Source: Bacteroidota bacterium (lineage in GTDB: Bacteria > Bacteroidota > Bacteroidia > Bacteroidales > VadinHA17). From it: a DNA stretch of 64,000 nt. Below are positions 9,344 through 17,378 of the stretch, piece by piece. Position 1 is the stretch's first letter. Each line of letters starts with the position of its first letter. Location: positions 248,001 through 312,000 of the forward strand of contig JAKPOU010000041.1 in assembly GCA_029547705.1 (NCBI GenBank), in the 5' to 3' direction. A program made the translations under genes and the position numbers. Below the pieces are notes generated by a model. The model was given only the letters and a program-made list of their open reading frames with translations, made no database searches and was not told the origin of the DNA.

Positions 9344-9898
9344 ATGAGCTTTAATATTGAGACTTACCTGAGAAACCATCCGGAAAGTAATGTTATACTT
9401 TACTATAAGGGAAACGTTGATTCCGATCTGATCAATTATGTTCTTGATACAGTTGAGGAGAAACTGGCTAAAATGGATGAGCAGCCAAGACTCAGGAAGA
9501 AGGTTTACAATGTTCTTGTAGAGAGCCTTCAGAATCTCTACCATCATGTGGACAAAGTTCCTGAAGATTTTGAAGATCAGCATTCCGAGAAATTCGGCAT
9601 TCTCCGTATAGAAAAAATTCCCACGGGCTACAAGATTGTGACAGGTAATTTTATACAGACAGACAATGCGAAGGAGCTGAAAGAAAAAATAATGAGGATA
9701 AACCGCTCCACCCGGGAAGAAATCAAGGAACTTTACAAATTCATTCTTAATCACCAGAGGTTATCGGCAAAAGGGGGAGGAGGGCTCGGACTGGTTGACA
9801 TAGCCAGGAAAACAGGAAATAAGCTTGATTATACATTCAGGCGCTACAATGATGATTATTTCTTTTTTTACCTCGATATACTTGTAGCTGTTGAATAG
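9344..9898 (+). CDS. siaB: SiaB-family protein kinase (GHKL-like)
   Basis: A 184-residue protein with the features of the SiaB (DUF6272) kinases. An N-box-like helix NVLVESLQNLYHHV sits at residues 56-69, and the glycine-rich ATP lid KGGGGLGLVDIARKTG at about residues 148-163, as in anti-sigma kinases of the GHKL fold. In Pseudomonas SiaB phosphorylates SiaC and the phosphatase SiaA reverses this, setting c-di-GMP-linked aggregation. The SiaC-like gene follows after 35 bases on the same strand, which strongly supports the call. No SiaA-type PP2C phosphatase or SiaD-type GGDEF cyclase is present in the window, so the output here is unknown. Confidence 0.85.
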   Translation: MSFNIETYLRNHPESNVILYYKGNVDSDLINYVLDTVEEKLAKMDEQPRLRKKVYNVLVESLQNLYHHVDKVPEDFEDQHSEKFGILRIEKIPTGYKIVTGNFIQTDNAKELKEKIMRINRSTREEIKELYKFILNHQRLSAKGGGGLGLVDIARKTGNKLDYTFRRYNDDYFFFYLDILVAVE

Positions 9899-9933
9899 AA
9901 AATACAATTAATAAAATCATAAATTTTAGTGAA

Positions 9934-10314
9934 ATGGAACCGATAAAAATAGAAGGAACACCGAAAACACCAACTGTGAAATTTGACAAATCAGAAGGCG
10001 TATTTGAAATTAAAGGTCGTTCAATTCCTGAAAACTCGGTAGAATTCTACAAACCGCTCGTTGACTGGCTTGACAATTACAAGGAGGATCCCCTCCCGAA
10101 AACGGAAGTAAATATTCGCCTGGAGTATTTTAATACAAGTTCCTCAAAATGCATTCTGGATGTGTTTAAAAAGCTGGAGGCCATTCACAAGGCAAAGAAT
10201 GAGGTGGTGGTAAACTGGTATTATGAGGAAGATGATGAAGATATGCTCGAAGCCGGTGAAGATTATGAGTCAATCATCCGGGTGCCCTTCAAAATGATAG
10301 AAATAACAGAATGA
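9934..10314 (+). CDS. siaC: SiaC-family regulatory phosphoprotein (DUF1987)
   Basis: A 126-residue protein of the DUF1987/SiaC family. The segment LEYFNTSSSKCILDVFKKLE holds Thr68, the same position as the threonine phosphorylated by SiaB in the Pseudomonas protein. The fold is SpoIIAA/STAS-like. In the known system dephosphorylated SiaC binds and activates the diguanylate cyclase SiaD. It is last in a two-gene unit with the SiaB-like kinase and is followed by a strong hairpin terminator. Its partner here cannot be read from the window; it may be a protein other than a cyclase. Confidence 0.87.
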   Translation: MEPIKIEGTPKTPTVKFDKSEGVFEIKGRSIPENSVEFYKPLVDWLDNYKEDPLPKTEVNIRLEYFNTSSSKCILDVFKKLEAIHKAKNEVVVNWYYEEDDEDMLEAGEDYESIIRVPFKMIEITE

Positions 10315-10353
10315 GTTTCAAATAGTTGTTTTCTGACCTCTGTCGTACAGGAG

Positions 10354-10388
10354 CGGGCTGTGTCATATGTGATGATACAGCCCGTTTT
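10354..10388 (+). terminator. Rho-independent terminator after siaC
   Basis: CGGGCTGT at 10354-10361 pairs perfectly with ACAGCCCG at 10377-10384, followed by TTTT. TCA and TGA in the loop can extend the stem. The T-run is on the plus strand only, so it ends the siaBC transcript just before the convergent ABC transporter gene. Confidence 0.8.
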
Positions 10389-10390
10389 GC

Positions 10391-13300
10391 TTATGGTCCT
10401 GAACTGCTGTTTTTCCTTTCCATGGCTTTGTTTCCCGAGTCCAGTATTTTTTTCAGGATCCTGAAGTACAGAACGGAATAAATCATCAGGGTAATGCACC
10501 AGAGGACAATGACGTTGACCCAGTAGGTATCCGTTTCCCTGCCGAACAATTTCTTTACCGGAGCATAAAAATGTGCCTTTATGAAATTGTGTTCCGGATC
10601 CATGTACACAGGATCAAGTTTCTGGATTATTTCATCCCTGTATACAATTATTTTTTCAGTTTCATTCTTGTTTATGACAAATTCTTCCAGGGCTTCATTG
10701 GCATAGTTATCCCTCATTGCCAGAAAGGCTTTACTGTCTGCGGCCTGCAGCCTGGTGACAATGGCATCCTTTTTATCCTTTGCAAGGTTTGAACAGGCTA
10801 CATAGTATCTTCTGACTTCTTCGGTATAGTCCAGTGCCTCCCTGACAATTTCCGGGGTGACTCCCTCAGGTGTGAGATGCTCAAGATGCCTGAACTTCAG
10901 TTGTGGCGTCAGTACTGCCTGTTTTGTGAATTCATTGTAAACAAGTTTCAGTTTCCTGAAGGATTCTTCATTTAATGTACCCCTTTCCAGATCTGACTGA
11001 ATTCTCTCCAGCCTGCCCTTTATTTCCGGGTGCAGGTAGTCCTTCCTGTATTTGGCCTGGCTCATCGCCTTGTCATAGACATAAAACTGCCTTCCATATA
11101 GATTGTCCTTGAACTGTTTCACAGCCAGGGCCTCATAACCCCATCGTGCAGTTATCATTTCTCCGTAAAAGGGAATGGATACCGGGGAAGACATCTGCGG
11201 ATTAAGTTTCTCGAATTTCACCATTACACCGCTTAGCATGATCTGGGGAATTACAAGGAAGGGTATGAGTATATAAATTGTCACAACTGCCTTGAAACTG
11301 TCTGAAATGACCAGTCCCAGCATGTTGGCGCCTGCCCAGCAGCTGAAAAGAACAAGCCAGTACTCGAAGAGCATTCCCCTTATGCCGGTGATCCAGTTCC
11401 CTATAAGCACGAAGGAAAAGGCCTGTATTGCCGAAATACTGAACTGGACTATCACTTTCGACATAAGATAGCTGTTCCAGCTGAGATTGAGAAATGCTTC
11501 CCTCTTAAGTATCTTGCGGTCCTTGATTATTTCCTCGGCACTTACTGTAAGACCCATGAAAATGGCCACAATCACCGACATGAAGATATAAACCGGGAGA
11601 TTTGCATTTTCATACAGAATATACCGGGGAACTGCTGAGCTTTCATCAAAATACCTGATCAGATATGCAAGGAAGAGTGCCAGAACCGGAGCCTCAAGCA
11701 GGGTGATAAGCAAATACTGGATATCAGATACCTTTGAGAGGATATCGCGTTTTACGAATACAATCATCTGTCTGACCTTATTCGGTATGTTGAAGTTGAT
11801 ATCCGGAATGGAGTTTCCGCGTTCCAGCTCTTCTTCCTTTTTGTCAGCCAGATAGAATTCATACCAGTCTGCAGGGGATATTCTTCTCGTATCAGTTGCC
11901 TGACCGCTCTCGGAATATACCCTGGTCTCAAGAATATTGAATATCTGATCGGGATTTACATTTCCGCAGACATAGCATTCGCTTTCGTTGTAGTTGGTCT
12001 GTTCAATCTTTTTCTTGAAATAATCTATCGATTCCACAGGATTTCCGTTGTAGACGGGATATCCTCCGGTATCAAGAATAATCAGCTTGTCAAACATTTT
12101 GAAAATATCCGACGAAGGCTGGTGAATGACGATGAAAAGCAATTTGCCCTTGCGGGTCAGATCTTTCAGCAGGTCAAGTATGTTTTCCGAATCACGTGAT
12201 GACAGTCCTGAAGTGGGTTCATCCAGAAAGAGTATCGATGGCTCGCGGATCAGTTCAAGTGAAATATTCAGCCTTTTCCTCTGTCCGCCGCTGATCTTTT
12301 TGTTCAGGGGACTTCCCACTTTCATGTTCCGTATATCATAGAGACCGAGATTCTTCAGCACGTTGTCAACTTTTTCAATTATTTCAACGTTGCTTAGATT
12401 TCCGAAGCAGAGCCTTGCGTTATAATACAGATTCTGAAACACGGTAAGGTCCTCGATCAGCAGGTCATCCTGGGATACAAAACCTATCAGTCCCTTGATC
12501 TTTTCCCTTTCCCTGTGAATATTTATGCCATTTATCAGAACTTCACCATCGGAGGGCTGATCTGATCCGTTCAGCACATGAAGAAGGGTGGACTTACCTG
12601 CACCGCTCGCCCCCATTATACCAACCATCCTTCCAGATTCGGTCTTAAAACTCATATGATGAAGGCCGATCTCACCGCTCCTGAACCTGTACTGCAGGTT
12701 ATTCACTTCATAGACGACTCTGGATGACTGGAAATCCTCCATGAGAAACTGCATTGTGACATCCCAGTAATAGACCGGTTTCACCTTGGAGAAGCGCAGG
12801 GATGATCCTTCACTGAAAGGATATACCTTGTCCTCCTGAAGAAGCTGCACACTCATTGACAATTCACCCGAGCCCCTGTAGCGGAGGAAATACATGTTTA
12901 CCGAGGGTATGAAAAGGATCCAGATCTGACCCTTCAGCAGTTCCCTGTGGATATGCCTGGTCTCCCGGAGGCTGCTTGAGGGATTGCCGTCTATAAGAAG
13001 GAGGTTCTGTGAATCAGGAATCTTTACAATCGGAGTCAGAATAAACAATTCAATCAGATCGAATTCTTCCTTTTTTATATTCAGCCCCTCCGACAGGGTT
13101 CTGATGAAACCAAGCTCCATCGCACTCACTGTCCTGTTTCCTGACCTGCAGAATTCAAGCGCCTGAATGACAACGAATATTCTTTGTTCATGATCTAGTC
13201 TTCCCTGTTCATTTATCTCGACACACAACCTCCATATCCTTACCGCAATGGCGCCTTCGCGCCGTTTGGAGCTCACTCTTTCAAGCCGTTTCCTGGCTTC

Positions 13301-13465
13301 TTCATAAGCTTCATCATACCTGGAAAGATATTTTTTTACAAGATCCTGACTTATAAGCCTGTACAGGAATGATTCAACCACCTCCCGTCTTTCGGTATCA
13401 TCAGCCTGAGGTTTGGCAATTATGGCAAATAACTGCATCAGGATTTCAAGTATCTTCTCACTCAT
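10391..13465 (-). CDS. ABCG-type transporter with N-terminal TerB-like domain
   Basis: A 1024-residue fusion. Residues 1-145 are helical and acidic, with a TerB-like pattern (ILMQLFAIIAKPQADDTERR). Residues 155-250 are beta-rich with no motif I can name. The ABC domain follows: Walker A GASGAGKST near 287, signature SGGQRKR near 393, Walker B LFLDEPTSGLSS near 413. Residues 580 onward have six or seven membrane helices of the ABC2 type, interrupted by a long soluble stretch at about 770-960 before the last helix. The nucleotide-binding-then-membrane order is that of the ABCG/White class. The substrate is unknown. It stands alone, convergent with siaBC and divergent from clpB. Confidence 0.85.
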   Translation of the reverse strand: MSEKILEILMQLFAIIAKPQADDTERREVVESFLYRLISQDLVKKYLSRYDEAYEEARKRLERVSSKRREGAIAVRIWRLCVEINEQGRLDHEQRIFVVIQALEFCRSGNRTVSAMELGFIRTLSEGLNIKKEEFDLIELFILTPIVKIPDSQNLLLIDGNPSSSLRETRHIHRELLKGQIWILFIPSVNMYFLRYRGSGELSMSVQLLQEDKVYPFSEGSSLRFSKVKPVYYWDVTMQFLMEDFQSSRVVYEVNNLQYRFRSGEIGLHHMSFKTESGRMVGIMGASGAGKSTLLHVLNGSDQPSDGEVLINGINIHREREKIKGLIGFVSQDDLLIEDLTVFQNLYYNARLCFGNLSNVEIIEKVDNVLKNLGLYDIRNMKVGSPLNKKISGGQRKRLNISLELIREPSILFLDEPTSGLSSRDSENILDLLKDLTRKGKLLFIVIHQPSSDIFKMFDKLIILDTGGYPVYNGNPVESIDYFKKKIEQTNYNESECYVCGNVNPDQIFNILETRVYSESGQATDTRRISPADWYEFYLADKKEEELERGNSIPDINFNIPNKVRQMIVFVKRDILSKVSDIQYLLITLLEAPVLALFLAYLIRYFDESSAVPRYILYENANLPVYIFMSVIVAIFMGLTVSAEEIIKDRKILKREAFLNLSWNSYLMSKVIVQFSISAIQAFSFVLIGNWITGIRGMLFEYWLVLFSCWAGANMLGLVISDSFKAVVTIYILIPFLVIPQIMLSGVMVKFEKLNPQMSSPVSIPFYGEMITARWGYEALAVKQFKDNLYGRQFYVYDKAMSQAKYRKDYLHPEIKGRLERIQSDLERGTLNEESFRKLKLVYNEFTKQAVLTPQLKFRHLEHLTPEGVTPEIVREALDYTEEVRRYYVACSNLAKDKKDAIVTRLQAADSKAFLAMRDNYANEALEEFVINKNETEKIIVYRDEIIQKLDPVYMDPEHNFIKAHFYAPVKKLFGRETDTYWVNVIVLWCITLMIYSVLYFRILKKILDSGNKAMERKNSSSGP

Positions 13466-13697
13466 TCAGACAAGGATGGTTAAATATACTTATGTTATGG
13501 ATTACATGACTTTTACCTGTTAAACGAAGAAATGAAAGCAGGGTTTCATCGGGGCCTGAACTATTACGCTGCGGAATATTCCCGTTTTCCGGAAATCCAG
13601 CGTCATTCTGACACAATAAACCGGTGGTTTAATGTCAAAAAGTCCCTTCGGGCTTTCTGGCAATTTTTTTGATGGAGGAAGCAGAAAAGGAGTATAC

Positions 13698-16328
13698 ATG
13701 AATTTAAATAATTTCACATTAAAGGCGCAGGAAGCGGTTCAGAAAGCCTTCAATATAACCAGGGGAAAAGGACAGCAGGCAGTTGAATGTGCCCATCTTC
13801 TCAAGGGTGTCATAAGCGAGGCCGAGAGTATTTCAGATTATCTTTTCGGCAAGGCTGGTATTGATACCCGGCTTTTAATACGGGATATTGACAGGCTGAT
13901 TGATTCCTATCCGAAAGTATCGGGAGCCGAAGCATATATTTCACCTAATCTGTCGGAGGCATTCCGCAAGGCGGGTGATCATGCCTCAGACATGAAGGAC
14001 AAGTTCATAACGCCGGAACATCTTATTCTGGGAGTGATGGGAACCGGTGACGAGAGCGCGGGAATACTCAGGGATCACGGAGCTACCATGAAGGGACTTG
14101 TTTCTGCAATCTCAGAACTGCGTAAAGGAGCAGTTGTCAACAGCCAGACATCGGATGACACCTTCAACTCACTTGAACGATATGCATTGAATCTCAATGA
14201 ACGGGCACGTTCCGGCAAGCTGGATCCGGTTGTCGGGCGCGATGACGAGATAAGACGGATATTACAGATCCTTGAACGGCGTACCAAGAACAATCCTCTT
14301 ATGATAGGGGAACCGGGTGTGGGAAAAACTGCCATAGCCGAAGGAATAGCCCACAGGATAATAAGGGGGGATGTTCCGGAAGATCTTAAATCGAAAGTTA
14401 TCTATTCTCTGGATATGGGAGCCCTGATAGCGGGTGCGAAATACAAGGGAGAGTTTGAAGAACGGCTGAAGTCGGTTGTGAACGAGGTGATAAGCTCGAA
14501 TGGAGGGATTGTTCTTTTTATCGATGAAATACACACCCTGGTGGGTGCAGGCAAATCGGAGGGTGCAATGGATGCAGCGAATATTCTGAAACCCGCATTG
14601 GCAAGAGGGGAGCTGAGGGCAATAGGGGCTACAACCTTCAATGAATACCAGAAATATTTTGAAAAGGACAAGGCGCTTGAACGCCGGTTTCAGGTGGTAA
14701 TGGTGGACGAACCCGGCAGGGAAGATTCAATATCAATCCTTCGCGGAATACGCGAAAAATATGAAGCACATCACAAGGTAATCATAAGGGATGAAGCGAT
14801 TATTGCTGCCGTTGATCTCTCAACCCGCTATATCAGCGACAGGTTTCTGCCCGACAAGGCAATTGATCTTATTGATGAGGCCGCATCCAGGCTGCGGCTG
14901 GAAATGAACTCCGTGCCGGATGAGATAGATGAGGCCAACAGGATTATTACCCGCCTGGAAATAGAAAAAGAAGCTGTCCGGAGGGACGGAGACAGGGAAA
15001 AAGAGGAAAAAATCGCAAAGGAACTTGCAGAAATGCAGGCGAGGAGGAATGAGCTGAATGCAGCCTGGAATTCTGAAAAGGAGATCATCAATAAGGTTCA
15101 GGCAAAAAAGGAAGAGATCGAATCGCTCAAGCATGAGGCAGGTCTGGCTGAGCGTGCAGGTGATTACGGAAAGGTGGCCGAAATAAGATATGGTAAGATT
15201 TCACGCCTTGAAAAGGAGATCGGGGAATTAAAAAACCAGATAGAGAACAAGCGGAAGAAAGGCTCCCTGGTCAGGGAAGAAGTGCGGTCGGAGGATATAG
15301 CGGAAGTAGTGTCACGGTGGACAGGAATCCCGGTTACAAGAATGATGGAGAGCGAAAAGGAGAAGCTTCTGCGGCTGGAGGATGAACTGCACAGGAGGGT
15401 TGTGGGCCAGGATGAGGCAATACGTGCGGTTTCGGATGCTGTGAGACGTTCCAGGGCAGGTCTTCAGGATCAGAAAAGACCTGTAGGATCATTTATTTTC
15501 ATAGGTACGACGGGAGTCGGTAAGACTGAACTGGCCAGGGCACTCGCCGAATTCTTGTTCAATGATGAGAACCTGATGACCCGTATCGACATGTCGGAAT
15601 ACCAGGAGAGGCATTCAGTGTCCAGACTGATCGGTGCGCCCCCCGGATATGTGGGATATGATGAGGGAGGCCAGCTTACGGAAGCTGTAAGACACAAACC
15701 CTATTCCGTTGTCCTTCTCGATGAAATTGAAAAAGCACATCCCGATTTGTTCAACCTCCTGCTGCAGGTGCTTGATGACGGAAGACTGACAGACAACAAG
15801 GGAAGAACGGTCAATTTCCGGAATGTTATCATTATTATGACTTCAAACATCGGATCAGACATTATCCGCGACAGGATGGAGCAATACGGCAACAACATGC
15901 CGGAAATGGAAGAGGAAAAACTCAGGAATGAAATTTTCGGACTTCTCAGAAGATCCATCAGGCCTGAATTTCTGAACAGGATTGATGAAATAGTCATGTT
16001 TCATCCTCTTAATCTTGAGCAGATCAATGAAATAGTTAAAATACAGATCGGGTATCTGAGAAAGCTTCTTTCAGGAAACAATATGGATCTTGAAATTACA
16101 GATGAGGCTGTCAGCTGGATTGCAGACCACGGATTTGATCCCCAGTCCGGAGCCCGGCCGGTAAAGCGCCTGATTCAAAAGGAGATAGTAAATGAGCTGT
16201 CGAAGCAGCTTATTGCGGGAAATATCAGGAGTGATTCCACGGTACAGATTTCTGTGGAAAACGGAAAGTTGAAATTTGGATCCCTGGCCAAGAAAATGCC
16301 TGTTTCTGAAGAGCCAGATAGAGCCTGA
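13698..16328 (+). CDS. clpB: ATP-dependent disaggregase ClpB
   Basis: An 876-residue Hsp100 chaperone that works with DnaK to pull apart aggregated proteins in the cytoplasm. Domains in order: double Clp-N repeat (residues 1-150), AAA1 with Walker [14 protein letters not shown] near 207, the coiled-coil middle domain of about 400-530 that distinguishes ClpB from ClpA/ClpC, AAA2 with [13 protein letters not shown] near 605, and a C-terminal D2 small domain. The frame extends upstream to 13632, but the ATG at 13698 is preceded by AAAAGGAG at 13685-13692 and begins the standard [15 protein letters not shown]. No heat-shock repeat (CIRCE) was seen upstream. Confidence 0.95.
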   Translation: MNLNNFTLKAQEAVQKAFNITRGKGQQAVECAHLLKGVISEAESISDYLFGKAGIDTRLLIRDIDRLIDSYPKVSGAEAYISPNLSEAFRKAGDHASDMKDKFITPEHLILGVMGTGDESAGILRDHGATMKGLVSAISELRKGAVVNSQTSDDTFNSLERYALNLNERARSGKLDPVVGRDDEIRRILQILERRTKNNPLMIGEPGVGKTAIAEGIAHRIIRGDVPEDLKSKVIYSLDMGALIAGAKYKGEFEERLKSVVNEVISSNGGIVLFIDEIHTLVGAGKSEGAMDAANILKPALARGELRAIGATTFNEYQKYFEKDKALERRFQVVMVDEPGREDSISILRGIREKYEAHHKVIIRDEAIIAAVDLSTRYISDRFLPDKAIDLIDEAASRLRLEMNSVPDEIDEANRIITRLEIEKEAVRRDGDREKEEKIAKELAEMQARRNELNAAWNSEKEIINKVQAKKEEIESLKHEAGLAERAGDYGKVAEIRYGKISRLEKEIGELKNQIENKRKKGSLVREEVRSEDIAEVVSRWTGIPVTRMMESEKEKLLRLEDELHRRVVGQDEAIRAVSDAVRRSRAGLQDQKRPVGSFIFIGTTGVGKTELARALAEFLFNDENLMTRIDMSEYQERHSVSRLIGAPPGYVGYDEGGQLTEAVRHKPYSVVLLDEIEKAHPDLFNLLLQVLDDGRLTDNKGRTVNFRNVIIIMTSNIGSDIIRDRMEQYGNNMPEMEEEKLRNEIFGLLRRSIRPEFLNRIDEIVMFHPLNLEQINEIVKIQIGYLRKLLSGNNMDLEITDEAVSWIADHGFDPQSGARPVKRLIQKEIVNELSKQLIAGNIRSDSTVQISVENGKLKFGSLAKKMPVSEEPDRA

Positions 16329-16489
16329 AGGAATCTCAGGGAACGGCATAGCCTTCCACTGGTGTAGTGCTTTCCAGGCATCTGCCACATTAAGTATTCT
16401 GAATTCCTGCCGTGGTTTTACTGCTTTTTGACCCCTTTCATGCACTGCACAAGAGCATTGCTCAGGTTTTAAAGCGGTCTGTAACCCTA

Positions 16490-16529
16490 AATTATACCGG
16501 CTGTCAGCCCAATTATGCCGGCTGTCAGC
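16490..16529. repeat. Two direct 19-bp repeats, 21-bp period
   Basis: AATTATACCGGCTGTCAGC at 16490-16508 and AATTATGCCGGCTGTCAGC at 16511-16529 differ at one base. They lie between clpB and the convergent STAS gene and overlap the last codons of the latter. The rest of the roughly 200-base gap after clpB shows no gene. Function unknown. Confidence 0.6.
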
Positions 16530-16863
16530 TGTTGAATGAACGGATGCAGTCGTCGAGGCTTTCAAATATTTCGAATACAGTATTGAGATTCAGAATGTGC
16601 AGGGATTCTGATACCTTTTTTTCGGGAGAGGCGAATTTGAGAACTCCGTAATTGTCTTTTGCCGCCTTGTGAACGGCCAGGAGGCACCCGAATCCGGTAC
16701 TGTCGATATAATCAACTCCCTGCAGGTTCAGGACCGCCATGGGGTGTGCCTTGTCAAGAACCCTTGCTATCTCCCTTTTCAGATTTTCAGCTGTAAGCGC
16801 ATCAATCCTGTCACTGTTGATGTTTATAATATCAATCCTGTCCTGTTTTCCGGTGCTGATCAT
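16525..16863 (-). CDS. STAS-domain protein
   Basis: A 112-residue single STAS domain. VDYIDSTGFGCLLAVHKAA around residues 50-68 contains the DSTG motif, with Thr56 or Ser55 at the phosphorylation site of SpoIIAA/RsbV homologues. Its ATG directly follows the TGA of the HPt gene (TGAATG), so the two are translated together. Such STAS proteins switch partners in response to kinases and phosphatases. The pairing with HPt suggests it relays a histidine-kinase signal, but the receiver protein is not in the window. Confidence 0.85.
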   Translation of the reverse strand: MISTGKQDRIDIININSDRIDALTAENLKREIARVLDKAHPMAVLNLQGVDYIDSTGFGCLLAVHKAAKDNYGVLKFASPEKKVSESLHILNLNTVFEIFESLDDCIRSFNS

Positions 16864-17238
16864 TCATTCCCTAATTAGCCTTTTACTGACTAGGTCTTCA
16901 AGCTCTTTAACGGCTTCACTGGTTTCTCGGGAAAACTGATCAATATAGGATTCATATTTGTGGGGTTCAATCCCCTCCCTGGCCTGGATTTCAAAAGTTT
17001 TCAGAAGTGACCCGAGATCTGCCATTCCCATTATAAGTACGGATGATTTGGCTTTGTGTGCCAGCAGGCCGAGTGAGTTATAATCTTTTTTGTCCAGAAG
17101 AGTCCTCATTTCATTCTGAGTTTCTTCAATCTGGGATCTGAACATGTCAACCAGTTCCCTGACGATTTCCGTGTCTCCTGCAGATACCGAATCCAGGTAT
17201 TCCGGATTAATGTATTGATAAGCCATAGGATCAGACAA
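16864..17238 (-). CDS. HPt-domain phosphotransfer protein
   Basis: A 124-residue helical protein. LGLLAHKAKSSVLIMGM near residues 56-72 contains the HPt signature HxxKxS, with His61 as the phosphate-accepting histidine. HPt proteins pass phosphate between hybrid histidine kinases and response regulators. It is first in a two-gene unit with the STAS gene. A second ATG four codons in (MAYQYINPEYL) is also a plausible start. No sensor kinase is adjacent. Confidence 0.88.
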   Translation of the reverse strand: MSDPMAYQYINPEYLDSVSAGDTEIVRELVDMFRSQIEETQNEMRTLLDKKDYNSLGLLAHKAKSSVLIMGMADLGSLLKTFEIQAREGIEPHKYESYIDQFSRETSEAVKELEDLVSKRLIRE

Positions 17239-17267
17239 TATTATTAATTTACAGATTTCGACTCATG

Positions 17268-17275
17268 CAAATATA
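17268..17275 (-). promoter_or_regulatory. -7 box of the HPt-STAS pair
   Basis: Minus-strand TATATTTG is an exact -7 match, 29 bases upstream of the HPt start codon. No standard -33 element was seen. Confidence 0.55.
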
Positions 17276-17378
17276 GTATATTTTTCTGCTAAACTGAATG
17301 ACAGTCTGCAATAATACAGGTCAAATTTTTGTGAACGGCAAATAAATACTAATTTTAGGGTGTGAAAAACTGCAATTT

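Noticed and set aside
16071-16565. 164-codon minus-strand frame across the clpB end
   Set aside because: Overlaps clpB coding and the STAS gene end; composition is that of a shadow frame.
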